Shown in pieces: positions 7,709 to 17,823 of a stretch of DNA of 64,000 nucleotides; positions within the stretch are counted from its first letter, which is position 1, and each line of letters starts with the position of its first letter. The notes beneath the pieces were generated by a model. It was not told the origin of the DNA. It did not search any database and was given only the letters and a program-made list of their open reading frames with translations. Origin of the DNA: Mesostigma viride (lineage: Eukaryota; Streptophyta; Mesostigmatophyceae; Mesostigmatales; Mesostigmataceae); assembly GCA_009746045.1 (NCBI GenBank), contig RPFO01000692.1, forward strand, positions 1 to 64,000, read 5' to 3'. The position numbers were made by a program, and so were the translations under genes.

Positions 7709-10700
7709 ATGCCCCCTCCCCCCGCACCATCGTCGGGGCAAGAGGCGCGCGGCGCTCATGCAGCAAAGGCGGCGAAGGAGCGGAGGAAATCGGCGGCTTC
7801 TGGGTCATCGGGTTCCGATGCCGCGACGGCAGCAACTGGAAAAGCAACCCACCAGACACTGCCAGCTGCCCGGGTAGGTGTTACGCACAAAGATGTGATT
7901 TTCTTGCGCCATCCTTGTCCTTGTCCTTGTCCTTGTCCTTGTCCTTGTCCTTGTCCTGTCCTTGTCCTCGTCCTTGTCCTTGTCCTTGTCCTTGTCCTTG
8001 TCCTTGTCCTTGTCCAGCCTTGTCCTTGTCCTTGTGCCAGCCTTGTCCTTGTCCTTGTCCTTGTCCTTGTCCCCTTGTCCTTGTCCTTGTCCTTGTCCTT
8101 GTCCTTGTCCTTGTCCTTGTCCTTGTCCTTGTCCTTGTCCTTGTCCTTGTCCTTGTCCTTGTCCTTGTCCTTGTCCTTGTCCTTGTCCTTGTCCTTGTCC
8201 TTGTCCTTGTCCTTGTCCTTGTCCTTGTCCTTGTCCTTGTCCTTGTCCTTGTCCTTGTCCTTGTCCTTGTCCTTGTCCTTGTCCTTGTCCTTGTCCTTGT
8301 CCTTGTCCTTGTCCTTGTCCTTGTCCAGCACCTTGTCCTTGTCCTTGTCCTTGTCCTTGTCCTTGTCCTTGTCCTTGTCCTTGTCCTTGTCCTTGTCCTT
8401 GTCCTTGTCCTTGTCCTTGTCCTTGTCCTTGTCCTTGTCCTTGTCCTTGTCCTTGTCCTTGTCCTTGTCCTTGTCCTTGTCCTTGTCCTTGTCCTTGTCC
8501 TTGTCCTTGTCCTTGTCCTTGTCCTTGTCCTTGTCCTTGTCCTTGTCCTTGTCCTTGTCCTTGTCCTTGTCCTTGTCCTTGTCCTTGTCCTTGTCCTTGT
8601 CCTTGTCCTTGTCCTTGTCCTTGTCCTTGTCCTTGTCCTTGTCCTTGTCCTTGTCCTTGTCCTTGTCCTTGTCCTTGTCCTTGTCCTTGTCCTTGTCCTT
8701 GTCCTTGTCCTTGTCCTTGTCCTTGTCCTTGTCCTTGTCCTTGTCCTTGTCCTTGTCCTTGTCCTTGTCCTTGTCCTTGTCCTTGTCCTTGTCCTTGTCC
8801 TTGTCCTTGTCCTTGTCCTTGTCCTTGTCCTTGTCCTTGTCCTTGTCCTTGTCCTTGTCCTTGTCCTTGTCCTTGTCCTTGTCCTTGTCCTTGTCCTTGT
8901 CCTTGTCCTTGTCCTTGTCCTTGTCCTTGTCCTTGTCCTTGTCCTTGTCCTTGTCCTTGTCCTTGTCCTTGTCCTTGTCCTTGTCCTTGTCCTTGTCCTT
9001 GTCCTTGTCCTTGTCCTTGTCCTTGTCCTTGTCCTTGTCCTTGTCCTTGTCCTTGTCCTTGTCCTTGTCCTTGTCCTTGTCCTTGTCCTTGTCCTTGTCC
9101 TTGTCCTTGTCCTTGTCCTTGTCCTTGTCCTTGTCCTTGTCCTTGTCCTTGTCCTTGTCCTTGTCCTTGTCCTTGTCCTTGTCCTTGTCCTTGTCCTTGT
9201 CCTTGTCCTTGTCCTTGTCCTTGTCCTGTCCTTGTCCTTGTCCTTGTCCTTGTCCTTGTCCTTGTCCTTGTCCTTGTCCAGCCTTGTCCTTGTCCAGCCT
9301 TGTCCTTGTCCTTGTCCTTGTCCTTGTGCTTGTCCTTGTCCTTGTCCTTGTCCTTGTCCTTGTCCTTGTCCTTGTCCTTGTCCTTGTCCTTGTCCTTGTC
9401 CTTGTCCTTGTCCTTGTCCTTGTCCTTGTCCTTGTCCTTGTCCTTGTCCTTGTCCTTGTCCTTGTCCTTGTCCTTGTCTTGTCCAGCCTTGTCCTTGTCC
9501 TTGTCCTTGTCCAGCCTTGTCCTTGTCCTTGTCCTTGTCCTTGTCCTTGTCCTTGTCCTTGTCCTTGTCCTTGTCCTTGTCCTTGTCCTTGTCCTTGTCC
9601 TTGTCCTTGTCCTTGTCCTTGTCCTTGTCCTTGTCCTTGTCCTTGTCCTTGTCCTTGTCCTTGTCCTTGTCCTTGTCCTTGTCCTTGTCCTTGTCCTTGT
9701 CCTTGTCCTTGTCCTTGTCCTTGTCCTTGTCCTTGTCCTTGTCCTTGTCCTTGTCCTTGTCCTTGTCCTTGTCCTTGTCCTTGTCCTTGTCCTTGTCCTT
9801 GTCCTTGTCCTTGTCCTTGTCCTTGTCCTTGTCCTTGTCCTTGTCCTTGTCCTTGTCCTTGTCCTTGTCCTTGTCCTTGTCCTTGTCCTTGTCCTTGTCC
9901 TTGTCCTTGTCCTTGTCCTTGTCCTTGTCCTTGTCCTTGTCCTTGTCCTTGTCCTTGTCCTTGTCCTTGTCCTTGTCCTTGTCCTTGTCCTTGTCCTTGT
10001 CCTTGTCCTTGTCCTTGTCCTTGTCCTTGTCCTTGTCCTTGTCCTTGTCCTTGTCCTTGTCCTTGTCCTTGTCCTTGTCCTTGTCCTTGTCCTTGTCCTT
10101 GTCCTTGTCCTTGTCCTTGTCCTTGTCCTTGTCCTTGTCCTTGTCCTTGTCCTTGTCCTTGTCCTTGTCCTTGTCCTTGTCCTTGTCCTTGTCCTTGTCC
10201 TTGTCCTTGTCCTTGTCCTTGTCCTTGTCCTTGTCCTTGTCCTTGTCCTTGTCCTTGTCCTTGTCCTTGTCCTTGTCCTTGTCCTTGTCCTTGTCCTTGT
10301 CCTTGTCCTTGTCCTTGTCCTTGTCCTTGTCCTTGTCCTTGTCCTTGTCCTTGTCCTTGTCCTTGTCCTTGTCCTTGTCCTTGTCCTTGTCCTCGTCCTT
10401 GTCCTCGTCCTTGTCCTTGTCCTCGTCCTTGTCCTGTCCTTGTCCTTGTCCTTGTCCTTGTCCTTGTCCTTGTCCTTGTCCTTGTCCTTGTCCTTGTCCT
10501 TGTCCTTGTCCTTGTCCTTGTCCTTGTCCTTGTCCTTGTCCTTGTCCTTGTCCTTGTCCTTGTCCTTGTCCTTGTCCTTGTCCTTGTCCTTGTCCTTGTC
10601 CTTGTCCTTGTCCTTGTCCTTGTCCTTGTCCTTGTCCTTGTCCTTGTCCTTGTCCTTGTCCTTGTCCTTGTCCTTGTCCTTGTCCTTGTCCTTGTCCTTG

Positions 10701-13700
10701 TCCTTGTCCTTGTCCTTGTCCTTGTCCTTGTCCTTGTCCTTGTCCTTGTCCTTGTCCTTGTCCTTGTCCTTGTCCTTGTCCTTGTCCTTGTCCTTGTCCT
10801 TGTCCTTGTCCTTGTCCTTGTCCTTGTCCTTGTCCTTGTCCTTGTCCTTGTCCTTGTCCTTGTCCTTGTCCTTGTCCTTGTCCTTGTCCTTGTCCTTGTC
10901 CTTGTCCTTGTCCTTGTCCTTGTCCTTGTCCTTGTCCTTGTCCTCGTCCTTGTCCTTGTCCTTGTCCTTGTCCTTGTCCTTGTCCTTGTCCTTGTCCTTG
11001 TCCTTGTCCTTGTCCTTGTCCTTTTCTTGCTTGATTTTCTTGCGCCAACGGCCGTTGCAATTTGGAAATTAGGGTGTTATTTTTTTTTTGCCCAACGGCC
11101 GTCGGAACCTTGAAATTAGGGTGTGATTTTCATGCGCCAACGGCCGTTGGAACCCGTAAATTAGGGTGTGATTTTCATGCGCCAACGGCCGTCGGAACCT
11201 TAAAATTAGGGTGTGATTTTCATGCGCCAACGGCCGTTGGAACCTGGAAATTAGGGTGTTATTTTTCTGTCGCCAACGGCCGTTGGAACCTGGAAATGAA
11301 GGTGTCATTTTTCTCGCGCCAACGGCCGTTGGAAACTGGAAATTAGGGTGTGATTTTCATGCGCCAACGGCCGTTGGAACCTGGAAAATAGGGTGTGATT
11401 TTTCTCGCGCCAACGGCCGTTGGAACCTGGAAAATAGGGTGTCATTTTTCTCGCGCCAACGGCCGTTGGAACCTGTAAATTAGGGTGTGATTTTCATGCG
11501 CCAACGGCCGTTGGAACCTGTAAATTAGGGTGTGATTTTCATGCGCCAACGGCCGTCGGAACCTTAAAATTAGGGTGTGATTTTCATGCGCCAACGGCCG
11601 TTGGAACCTGGAAATTAGGGTGTTATTTTTCTGTCGCCAACGGCCGTTGGAACCTGGAAATTAGGGTGTGATTTTCATGCGCCAACGGCCGTTGGAACCT
11701 GTAAATTAGGGTGTGATTTTCATGCGCCCACGGCCGTTGGAACCTGGAAATTAGGGTGTTATTTTTCTGTCGCCAACGGCCGTTGGAACATAGTACTGAC
11801 CTTCCGGCTATCTGTATGTTTTTTGCATGTGATCAGGGGCGTCCGTCAAGGCAGAGAACGGACGAAGAGCGGAGGAAGTGGGCTTACAAGATTGAACATA
11901 ACTGTTCGGAAAGGCATCTCACAACATTTTTTGAGGACTGGCGCCAACGAGCACCGGGCACCGACTTATGGTCGGTTATTGTGAAGACCTTTGAGAGGAA
12001 GGGGCTGCTGACGACACGTGCTGGAAATGCGAAGCCCAGCATTTTGGACTCCTGGGAGCCAGCGCCGTCCTCTCAAGTGCACGACAAGAATCTAACTGAC
12101 ACCATACAGGCGGCGTTTCATCTGCGGCAGAAGATACGCCTAGTTCCAGACGATGTCGACATCGTGGGGGGGTCCGCGATTGCGACTCAAGTACGGGCCC
12201 CCACGGAGAACTTGTGCCAACTCCCGGAACTCATGCGGCATCGGACGGTGACGGTGCGGAATTGTAGGGGGCTCGCGCCGTGGTTCGTGGGGGCCGGCAC
12301 AAGTCTGACAAAAGCAAAATGTGCCGTGCCGATCTTCCGGTTTGCGTGGCAGGTGCTGGCAGACCGTGATCCAGGTCTCTACAATTTATGGGTGCAGAGG
12401 AGTGAAATGGTTCCTTACCACATTAAAATACTGACGGGGGACGACAGTGACCGTGCCGTGCAGAGGTTCGGATACTATCGTTCGCCAACGGCCGAGGAAG
12501 CCATGTCCATTCTCCGGACGGACTCCCTGAAGGACATGGCGGCCGCTTGCTCAGACGAGTTGATCACCATGGAGTTGGATCCGTCCGAGTGGTCAAATGA
12601 ATCTGAGCGTCAGGCAGTAGTTGACCTGACGAAATCCGCGCTGGGGAGCTTGAACATCTCGGACCATGCCGGCCTTAAGGGTAAATTTCCAGACCAGACG
12701 CCTTGCGTGTTTGTGCAGTTTGCCGTGCTGGACGGCAACCACTACACGCAGATGTTGAAGTCCGTGATTTTCGAGGGCTCTGACGAGCAAGTGAGTACCG
12801 CGATAGCTGGCGAGATTGCGGGTACACAAAAGGGCAAGTTCGTGGAGACAACCGACGAGGCGTTTGATTTGTGGAGGGGGTTGGTGAGGGACGCGGACAA
12901 GTTCAAGTACACCAATCTGGACGTGCTCAAGGGCTGGGAGGTGGAGGGGGAAGCACTGATCCCGCCCATGAAGGACATGCGGACGCAAAAGGTAAATATA
13001 ACGGATCGGGTGTGGGAACGTTTTAGGCACTATATGTTATTTTTGTTCGCCAACGGCCGTTGGAAACTGGAAATTAGGGTGTGATTTTTCTTTCGCAAAC
13101 GGCCGTTGGAACCTGGAAATTAGTGTGTGATTTTTCTTGCGCCAACGGCCGTTGGAACCTGGAAATTAGGGTGTGATTTTTCTTGCGCCAACGGCCGTTG
13201 GAACCTGGAAATTTGGTTGATATTTTTCTTGCGCCAACGGCCGTTGGAACCTGGAAATTCGGTCGACATTTTTCTTGCGCCAACGGCCGTTGGAGCCTGG
13301 AAATTAGGGTGTGATTTTTCTTGCGCCAACGGCCGTTGGAACCTGGAAAGTAGGGTGTGATTTTTCTTGCGCCAACGGCCATTGGAACCTGGAAATTAGT
13401 GTGTGATTTTTCTTGCGCCAACGGCCGTTGGAACCTGGAAATTAGGGTGTGATTTTTCTTGCGCCAACGGCCGTTGGAACCTGGAAATTAGGGTGTGATT
13501 TTTCTTGCGCCAACGGCCGTTGGAACCTGGAAATTAGGGTGTGATTTTTGTTCGGGAACGGCCGATCTTCCAAAGTGTAAGGACAAAATGTCAGGTCGTG
13601 TGTTGTATGACCGTTTTTTGTCTCAAACACTGTGATTCACATTTCATGCATGCAGGGGAGAGAGGCGCATCGGAGGGTTGCCCTGATCGGAGGGGGGCTG

Positions 13701-14162
13701 AATGCAGAAGACGAGGCCGTTTCCAAAAAGTCGAGGGGGACGGCGCTGCTGGAAGTGCACAACTATTTCAAGACGCACATGGAGGAATCCTGGGATAAGC
13801 CGGAGGTGCCCCTTCAGGACCAGAAAGAAATATGGAATTTGATTCATGGGGTTTCAAGCAGCACTGAGAAGGCAAGGAAGGACGGGGAGGGGGAGGAGGG
13901 TGGTGAGGAGCGGGTTGGAGGGCGATTGAACGAGGGTGGTTTGTCCGAATCGGAGAAAACCCAAGTCTACGACTTCATCTCGGCTGTGAAGGATGAAACG
14001 GTCGCTCCGAACGACGACAGTAGATGTGGAATGCCGATTGAGGACAAGCTGGCCAAGGAGCTTGCAGAGTTTCTGGACATCGTGGCAGCGGACAAGCTGG
14101 ACGGGGAGGGAAGGGTGATGAGGAAGGGGGGGGGATCAAACAGGAAGGGTGGAGGAGTCTAG
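7709..14162 (+). CDS. Spliced hypothetical protein, about 608 aa, with repeat-filled introns
   Basis: Three exons join in phase 0: 7709-7873 (Ala/Pro/Ser-rich, donor CGG|GTAGGT), 11837-12991 (acceptor GATCAG|GGG, donor AAG|GTAAAT) and 13656-14162 (acceptor CATGCAG|GGG). Intron 1 (3,963 bp) holds the (CCTTGT)n satellite and a palindrome array. Intron 2 (664 bp) is almost entirely a second palindrome array. The middle exon encodes a 385-residue globular domain with a VLDGNHYTQML segment that vaguely recalls the DGxHR motif of ParB/sulfiredoxin-fold proteins, but the rest does not confirm it. The last exon is acidic and Gly-rich. Family not recognised. The 5' start is uncertain: the frame is open further upstream. 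Confidence 0.55.
7911..11027 (+). repeat. (CCTTGT)n hexamer satellite, 3.1 kb
   Basis: Almost perfect hexamer array with a few interruptions (ccagcc at several points, cctcgt near 10391-10430). It begins right after gtgattttcttgcgcca and ends at cttgattttcttgcgccaacggcc, so it splits one unit of the palindromic repeat. All reading frames are open because no stop arises in the hexamer; these are not genes. Confidence 0.97.
11041..11790 (+). repeat. Palindrome tandem array 1 (about 17 units of 45 bp)
   Basis: Units consist of GCGCCAACGGCCGTTGG, then aacctggaaattagggtgtgattttcat. Most palindromes are perfect; three carry GTCGG and one CCCACGG. The array lies at the 3' end of intron 1 of the gene at 7709-14162, ending about 50 bp before the acceptor. 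Confidence 0.95.
13040..13570 (+). repeat. Palindrome tandem array 2 (about 11 units of 46 bp)
   Basis: Same unit as array 1 with tttttcttgc spacers. Units have mutated palindromes at about 13094 and 13373, and the last at 13556 is degenerate. It fills intron 2 of the gene at 7709-14162 between donor 12992 and acceptor 13655. Confidence 0.95.
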
Positions 14163-14188
14163 CCCGCTTTCGATTCTGGCCGTCTATC

Positions 14189-14910
14189 ATGGCAACCGTG
14201 AAGGCCAAACACGTTCCTCCTCAGTGCTTGTATGACCTGACATACATGGCCAAGATCTTCTGCGAGGTGATGGTCCAGCTTTTCATGATCTACAACCGCG
14301 ATTTGGGGAAATACCCCGAACCACGCGACCTCGGCTGGTTGCCGATGCAGCCTTCGGAAGCCGACAGCGCCCTTCAGAGGGTGGCCGATACGGTCGCTGT
14401 AGCTGCCAAGAGACTAAGGGCGGTTATCAGGCCAACGGGGAGGGACGATTCCACCTTCCCACTTGCACTGCTGGAGAGGACGGATTTTTGGACGACCCAC
14501 AAGGAGGAAACGAAATGGTGGGTCCTGATTGCGCCCGAACCCCCAACCGAACAGGCTGTGGTGCCCCAACCCGTACAGCCTGTGGCGGGGGCTGTGGTGG
14601 TGACGGGGGCTGTGCCGGAGGAAGGCCAAGCCGAACATGCGAGGCAGAGGACGTCCAGTCGGGTCGCCAAAAAAAGGTGGGGGAGAAGCGGGAACCCCCG
14701 CGGAAGTTTGGGTCGGAGGAGCTGGCATCCGAAATCGAGCAGCAGGGCCCGTGGATTTCTAAGAGAGTTTACACGTCTGACGGGGACGAGACCTGTGAGT
14801 TCATGATGAAGACTTTCGCGTGGGAGAAAAGCGATGGGCCGACACGGTTGGCTCAAGTGGTACTTAATGCAATGGAGGGGTTCGAATTTGTTGCGAAGAG
14901 GAAGGGGTGA
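14189..14910 (+). CDS. Hypothetical protein (frameshift at A7)
   Basis: ATG 14189 (MATVKAKHVPPQCLYDL...) opens a frame for about 160 residues with an N-terminal helical part (MAKIFCEVMVQLFMIYNRD) and a Pro/Val linker. At the AAAAAAA run near 14669-14675 the coding character moves to another frame (KKVGEKREPPRKFGSEELASEIEQQ...), which ends at 14910. Joined, the product would be about 240 residues. No family recognised. It starts 27 bp after the stop of the previous gene, unusually close for this cluster. Confidence 0.45.
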
Positions 14911-14928
14911 ACCAGCCAGATATCAAGA

Positions 14929-17000
14929 ATGGGGTATGATGTGAATTTGGAACATCACGCCAAGCTGTGGAATGATGAGGAATTGTTGAAGGGTCGAACG
15001 GGTTCGTGGGTGGAGAAAAGGGACTGGAAGGCGGCGAAGGATTGTGGAGATTTCAATGGTGTGAAGGACGACTGGTCGTCGTACCTAAGCGATTTCACGG
15101 GATTCTTCAACCCACCCGTGATCTTCATTGGGTCAAAGGAGCAGGTGGATGGGTTTAAGGTCCTTCTGAAGGTACTTGGGAAGCGGCCCAGGGGGAGGAT
15201 ATTTCCAATCCCAACGGCCGTTCGGGCAAGGAAATTGCGGGTGCAGCCCAGAAGCGTCCGCTGGAGACGGCAGGCGCTGGCACCAAAAAGAAACGCCGGA
15301 AGCGCGCCGCCTCGGAGACCCCCGCGGCCGAAGACGTCTCAATGGGGGATGATGAGGATGTCGGGTCACATGGGGGTGATGATGGGGAGGAGGTTGGTGA
15401 TGATGGTGCCGGCGATGATGAGGGGGACGGGAATGAGGGTGGTGATAAGGGGGGCGGGTCGAAGGACGGAGAGGGGGGGGTTCGAAGGGCGGAGAGGGGG
15501 GCGGGTCGAAGGGCGGAGAGGGGGGGGGTCGAAGGACGGAGAGGGGGGCGGGTCGAAGGGCGGAGAGGGGGGGGGTCGAAGGGCGGAGAGGGGGGGGGTC
15601 GAAGGACGGAGAGGGGGGCGGGTCGAAGGGCGGAGAGGGGAGGGGGTCGAAGGATGGAGAGGGGGGCGGAGAGAAGGGCGGAGAGGGGAGGGGGTCGAAG
15701 GGCGGAGAGGGGGGCGGGTCGAAGGGCGGAGAGGGGGGCGGGTCAAAGGGTGGAGAGGGGGGCGGGTCAAAGGGCGGAGAGGGGGGCGGGTCCAAGGGCG
15801 GAGAGGGGGGGGAGAGAAGGGTGGAGAGGGGGGCGGGTCAAAGGGCGGAGAGGGGGGCGGGTCGAAGGGCGGAGAGGGGGGCGGGTCGACCGGCGCATCG
15901 GGGGAAGGGGGGAAGGAGGGGGGGGAGGGGAGGGAGGCTCGAGGGGGAATTCGGGGGCGTCGGGGGGGGGATGTTGGGGCGTGCCGTCGACTACTGCAAA
16001 AAGCTCCTTTCGCCTGGCGGGCACGTTCGATCAAGAGCAACGGCTAGTCATCTGTCAAAGGGTAAGTTAATCTGAGTGAATATGGTCGGTTAAATTATGA
16101 TGTTTGCATATTCCCAAGTTTGATTTGCGATTGTAATGATAACTAATTGCGCCGCTCGTCATTGCTTGTCCCACACACAGGTGACGAGTCTGAAGAGGAG
16201 CCGCCAAAGGATGACGCGCATGGCGGCCCACCCAAAGGGTTTGAGGAAGATTCGGAAGAATCGGAAGAATCGGAACCTGAGGAGGAAGCGCCACAAAGAC
16301 GTGTCACAGTTACCGCAACCCAGCCCAAGCCACTAGACAAGAAAGTGCCACCACCAAGTTGGCAGACGTGGATGGAGAATCTGGAAGGTGTGGGGGGGGG
16401 AAACGGGTCGTGCCCCGCTCGCCTGTTGGATGTCCGGTTTCGGTATTGTGCAAGCACGGCGGTGAATTTTGCCAGTATCGGAAGAACCAATCCCAGCGCC
16501 TTGATACGTTGTGGAAGCCCACGTGGGCTGCTGATTCGGTGGCTAAACTCAATGCAGACCCAATGAAGCTGGCACACATGCCTGATTTCCACGTCGACAC
16601 GTTCCTGGTGCATGGAGTCGTTCGAAAGGTGGATAAAACGGGCGTGTGGTACGTTAAATTTTGGGCAGAAGGGTGTGACGAAAAGGGAATCTGGATTAAT
16701 GGGGAGCAGGGGACGATGCCCAACATAATTTTCAAGGTACAACAAGACGAGATGCGGAACTGTTTCAAGCCACCTGAGGGAACGTATTTGGAGTGGTGGA
16801 TGGACAAGGGGTACCTGGCGACCAGATCTTCCCCAGCGACCAGATCTTCCCCACGACTCCAAGAGAAGGGGGGAGACCAAGCCGCAGGGCAGGGCAAACG
16901 AAAACCTCAAGGGAAGGCTGGCGCAGATGTGCGGGAGGGGGGTGTAAAGAAGCCCAGCGGACGGGCACCTGTAAAGAAACGCCTGTTAGTAGGTAGTTAG
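14929..17000 (+). CDS. Nuclear-type protein with Gly/Ser/Lys repeat tract (model uncertain)
   Basis: Pieces that appear to belong together: 14929-15159 (MGYDVNLEHHAKLW...), then from 15192 GEDISNPNGRSGKE... with the basic run KKKRRKR and an acidic stretch, then a minisatellite-encoded Gly/Glu/Ser/Lys tract to about 15890, then RAVDYCKKLL...SHLSKG to a donor GG|GTAAGT at 16064, acceptor CACACAG at 16181, and DESEEEPPKDD... to 17000. Frames must shift near 15172-15191, at a G8 run near 15964-15972 and at another G8 run near 16390-16398. The last part (HGVVRKVDKTGVWYVKFW) could be a small beta domain such as a Tudor- or PWWP-like fold, but that is a guess. This could be two genes. Confidence 0.35.
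15455..15895 (+). repeat. G-rich coding minisatellite
   Basis: Imperfect 20-24 bp units of the type GGAGAGGGGGGCGGGTCGAAGGGC, strongly G-rich on the plus strand. Several frames stay open. In one frame it reads as GGSKGGEG-type repeats within the gene model at 14929-17000. Confidence 0.9.
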
Positions 17001-17500
17001 ATAGCTTGATCTGAACTCGTGTACATTTGTAAAGATCGATCTGTACATCTGTCTCCAGAGCATTCACTTGAATATTCAAAGTTCAAGTGGGAATTACTGG
17101 TTGGGTTGTGCACAGGCTTGTGCACAATTTTGGCAATAATTATAATTCGTTCTATAAATAGAACTAGCGGGGTCGTGGAGAGGGTTGTGCAACTGTAAAT
17201 TTAATCTACAACTTGTCTCACTTGCTTACCCTCCGAGTGCATGACACTTTGACAAAAACAGCCAATTTTACCCCGACTTGAATAAATTTTAATAAATGTT
17301 AATAAATTTTAATAAATTTTAATAAATTTAAGCAATCTAGTAATGAAAAGTGCACGCGGAAAGCGCACCAGTGACCAAATTGCATGAAATGGTAATGATT
17401 TCATGTGGAAACGCATTCATAATGAGCATCAATTGTCATGTATTTGTTGAAATGGCGTCTCCTCAAGTAATAAAATTTGGCATGGGTATTGTAGATTGAT
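17001..17500. other. AT-rich spacer with TATA-like box and TTAATAAAT repeat
   Basis: CTATAAATAG at about 17152-17161 could be a core promoter, but no gene follows at a useful distance. TTAATAAAT(T/G) repeats lie at 17283-17333. Nothing else is supported. Confidence 0.3.
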
Positions 17501-17589
17501 TGTGGGCCCCCCCCACATGTCCATCATTGTCGTCAGAAAGCAACAAACGTGAAAATGCTAGCTGCCCAAATCTGACATTCCGCGGAACA

Positions 17590-17700
17590 CAGAAAGTAAG
17601 AAAGCCTAGAAGCTACCAGCAAGGAATCGAACATAGGTACTTTGGCATGATTTCGCGGGTGTGTGAGTCTCCTGATCCGAAGGCATCTCACTTAACGTTT
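17590..17700 (-). mobile_element. Possible tRNA-derived SINE head
   Basis: The minus strand carries GATGCC...GGATC.GGAGAC and, about 50 bp on, TGTTCGATTCC, a B-box-like T-arm. The first part is shared with the clearer SINE at 38785-38960. No clear tail is visible, so the call is weak. Confidence 0.3.
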
Positions 17701-17780
17701 CGAAACAGCCCAACTGCGAAAAACCTAGCTGACATGTCCATGCCTAGTCTATCACGGAAAGTCCATGGGAATGTCCTTAT

Positions 17781-17810
17781 CAAGGAGGCAACCAGCGCAG
17801 GCCAGAAATC
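17781..17810. repeat. Short copy of the Penelope 3'-end repeat
   Basis: TATCAAGGAGGCAACCAGCG followed by caggccagaaatcc. The same motif lies at 20416, 38597, 59301 and 63449. This copy has no LINE joined to it. Confidence 0.6.
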
Positions 17811-17823
17811 CTTATGTTTTTTT

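Noticed and set aside
7441-11113. Open frames of more than 1,000 codons (Leu-Val, Ser-Leu, Pro-Cys, Asp-Lys, Thr-Arg or Gln-Gly repeats)
   Set aside because: They only reflect a stop-free hexamer on both strands; the array lies in an intron of a gene with in-phase exons either side.
11041-13570. CRISPR-like array (regular repeats with spacers)
   Set aside because: The spacers are as conserved as the palindromes, the unit is 45-46 bp throughout, there are no cas genes and the setting is eukaryotic.
11041-13570. Interstitial telomere because units contain TTAGGG
   Set aside because: TTAGGG occurs once per 45 bp unit and not in tandem; green algal telomeres are usually TTTAGGG.
1-17000. Firm call of an integrated giant virus
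   Set aside because: No hallmark gene (major capsid, packaging ATPase, DNA polymerase B, D5 primase) is visible; MYND fingers and palindromes alone are not enough.
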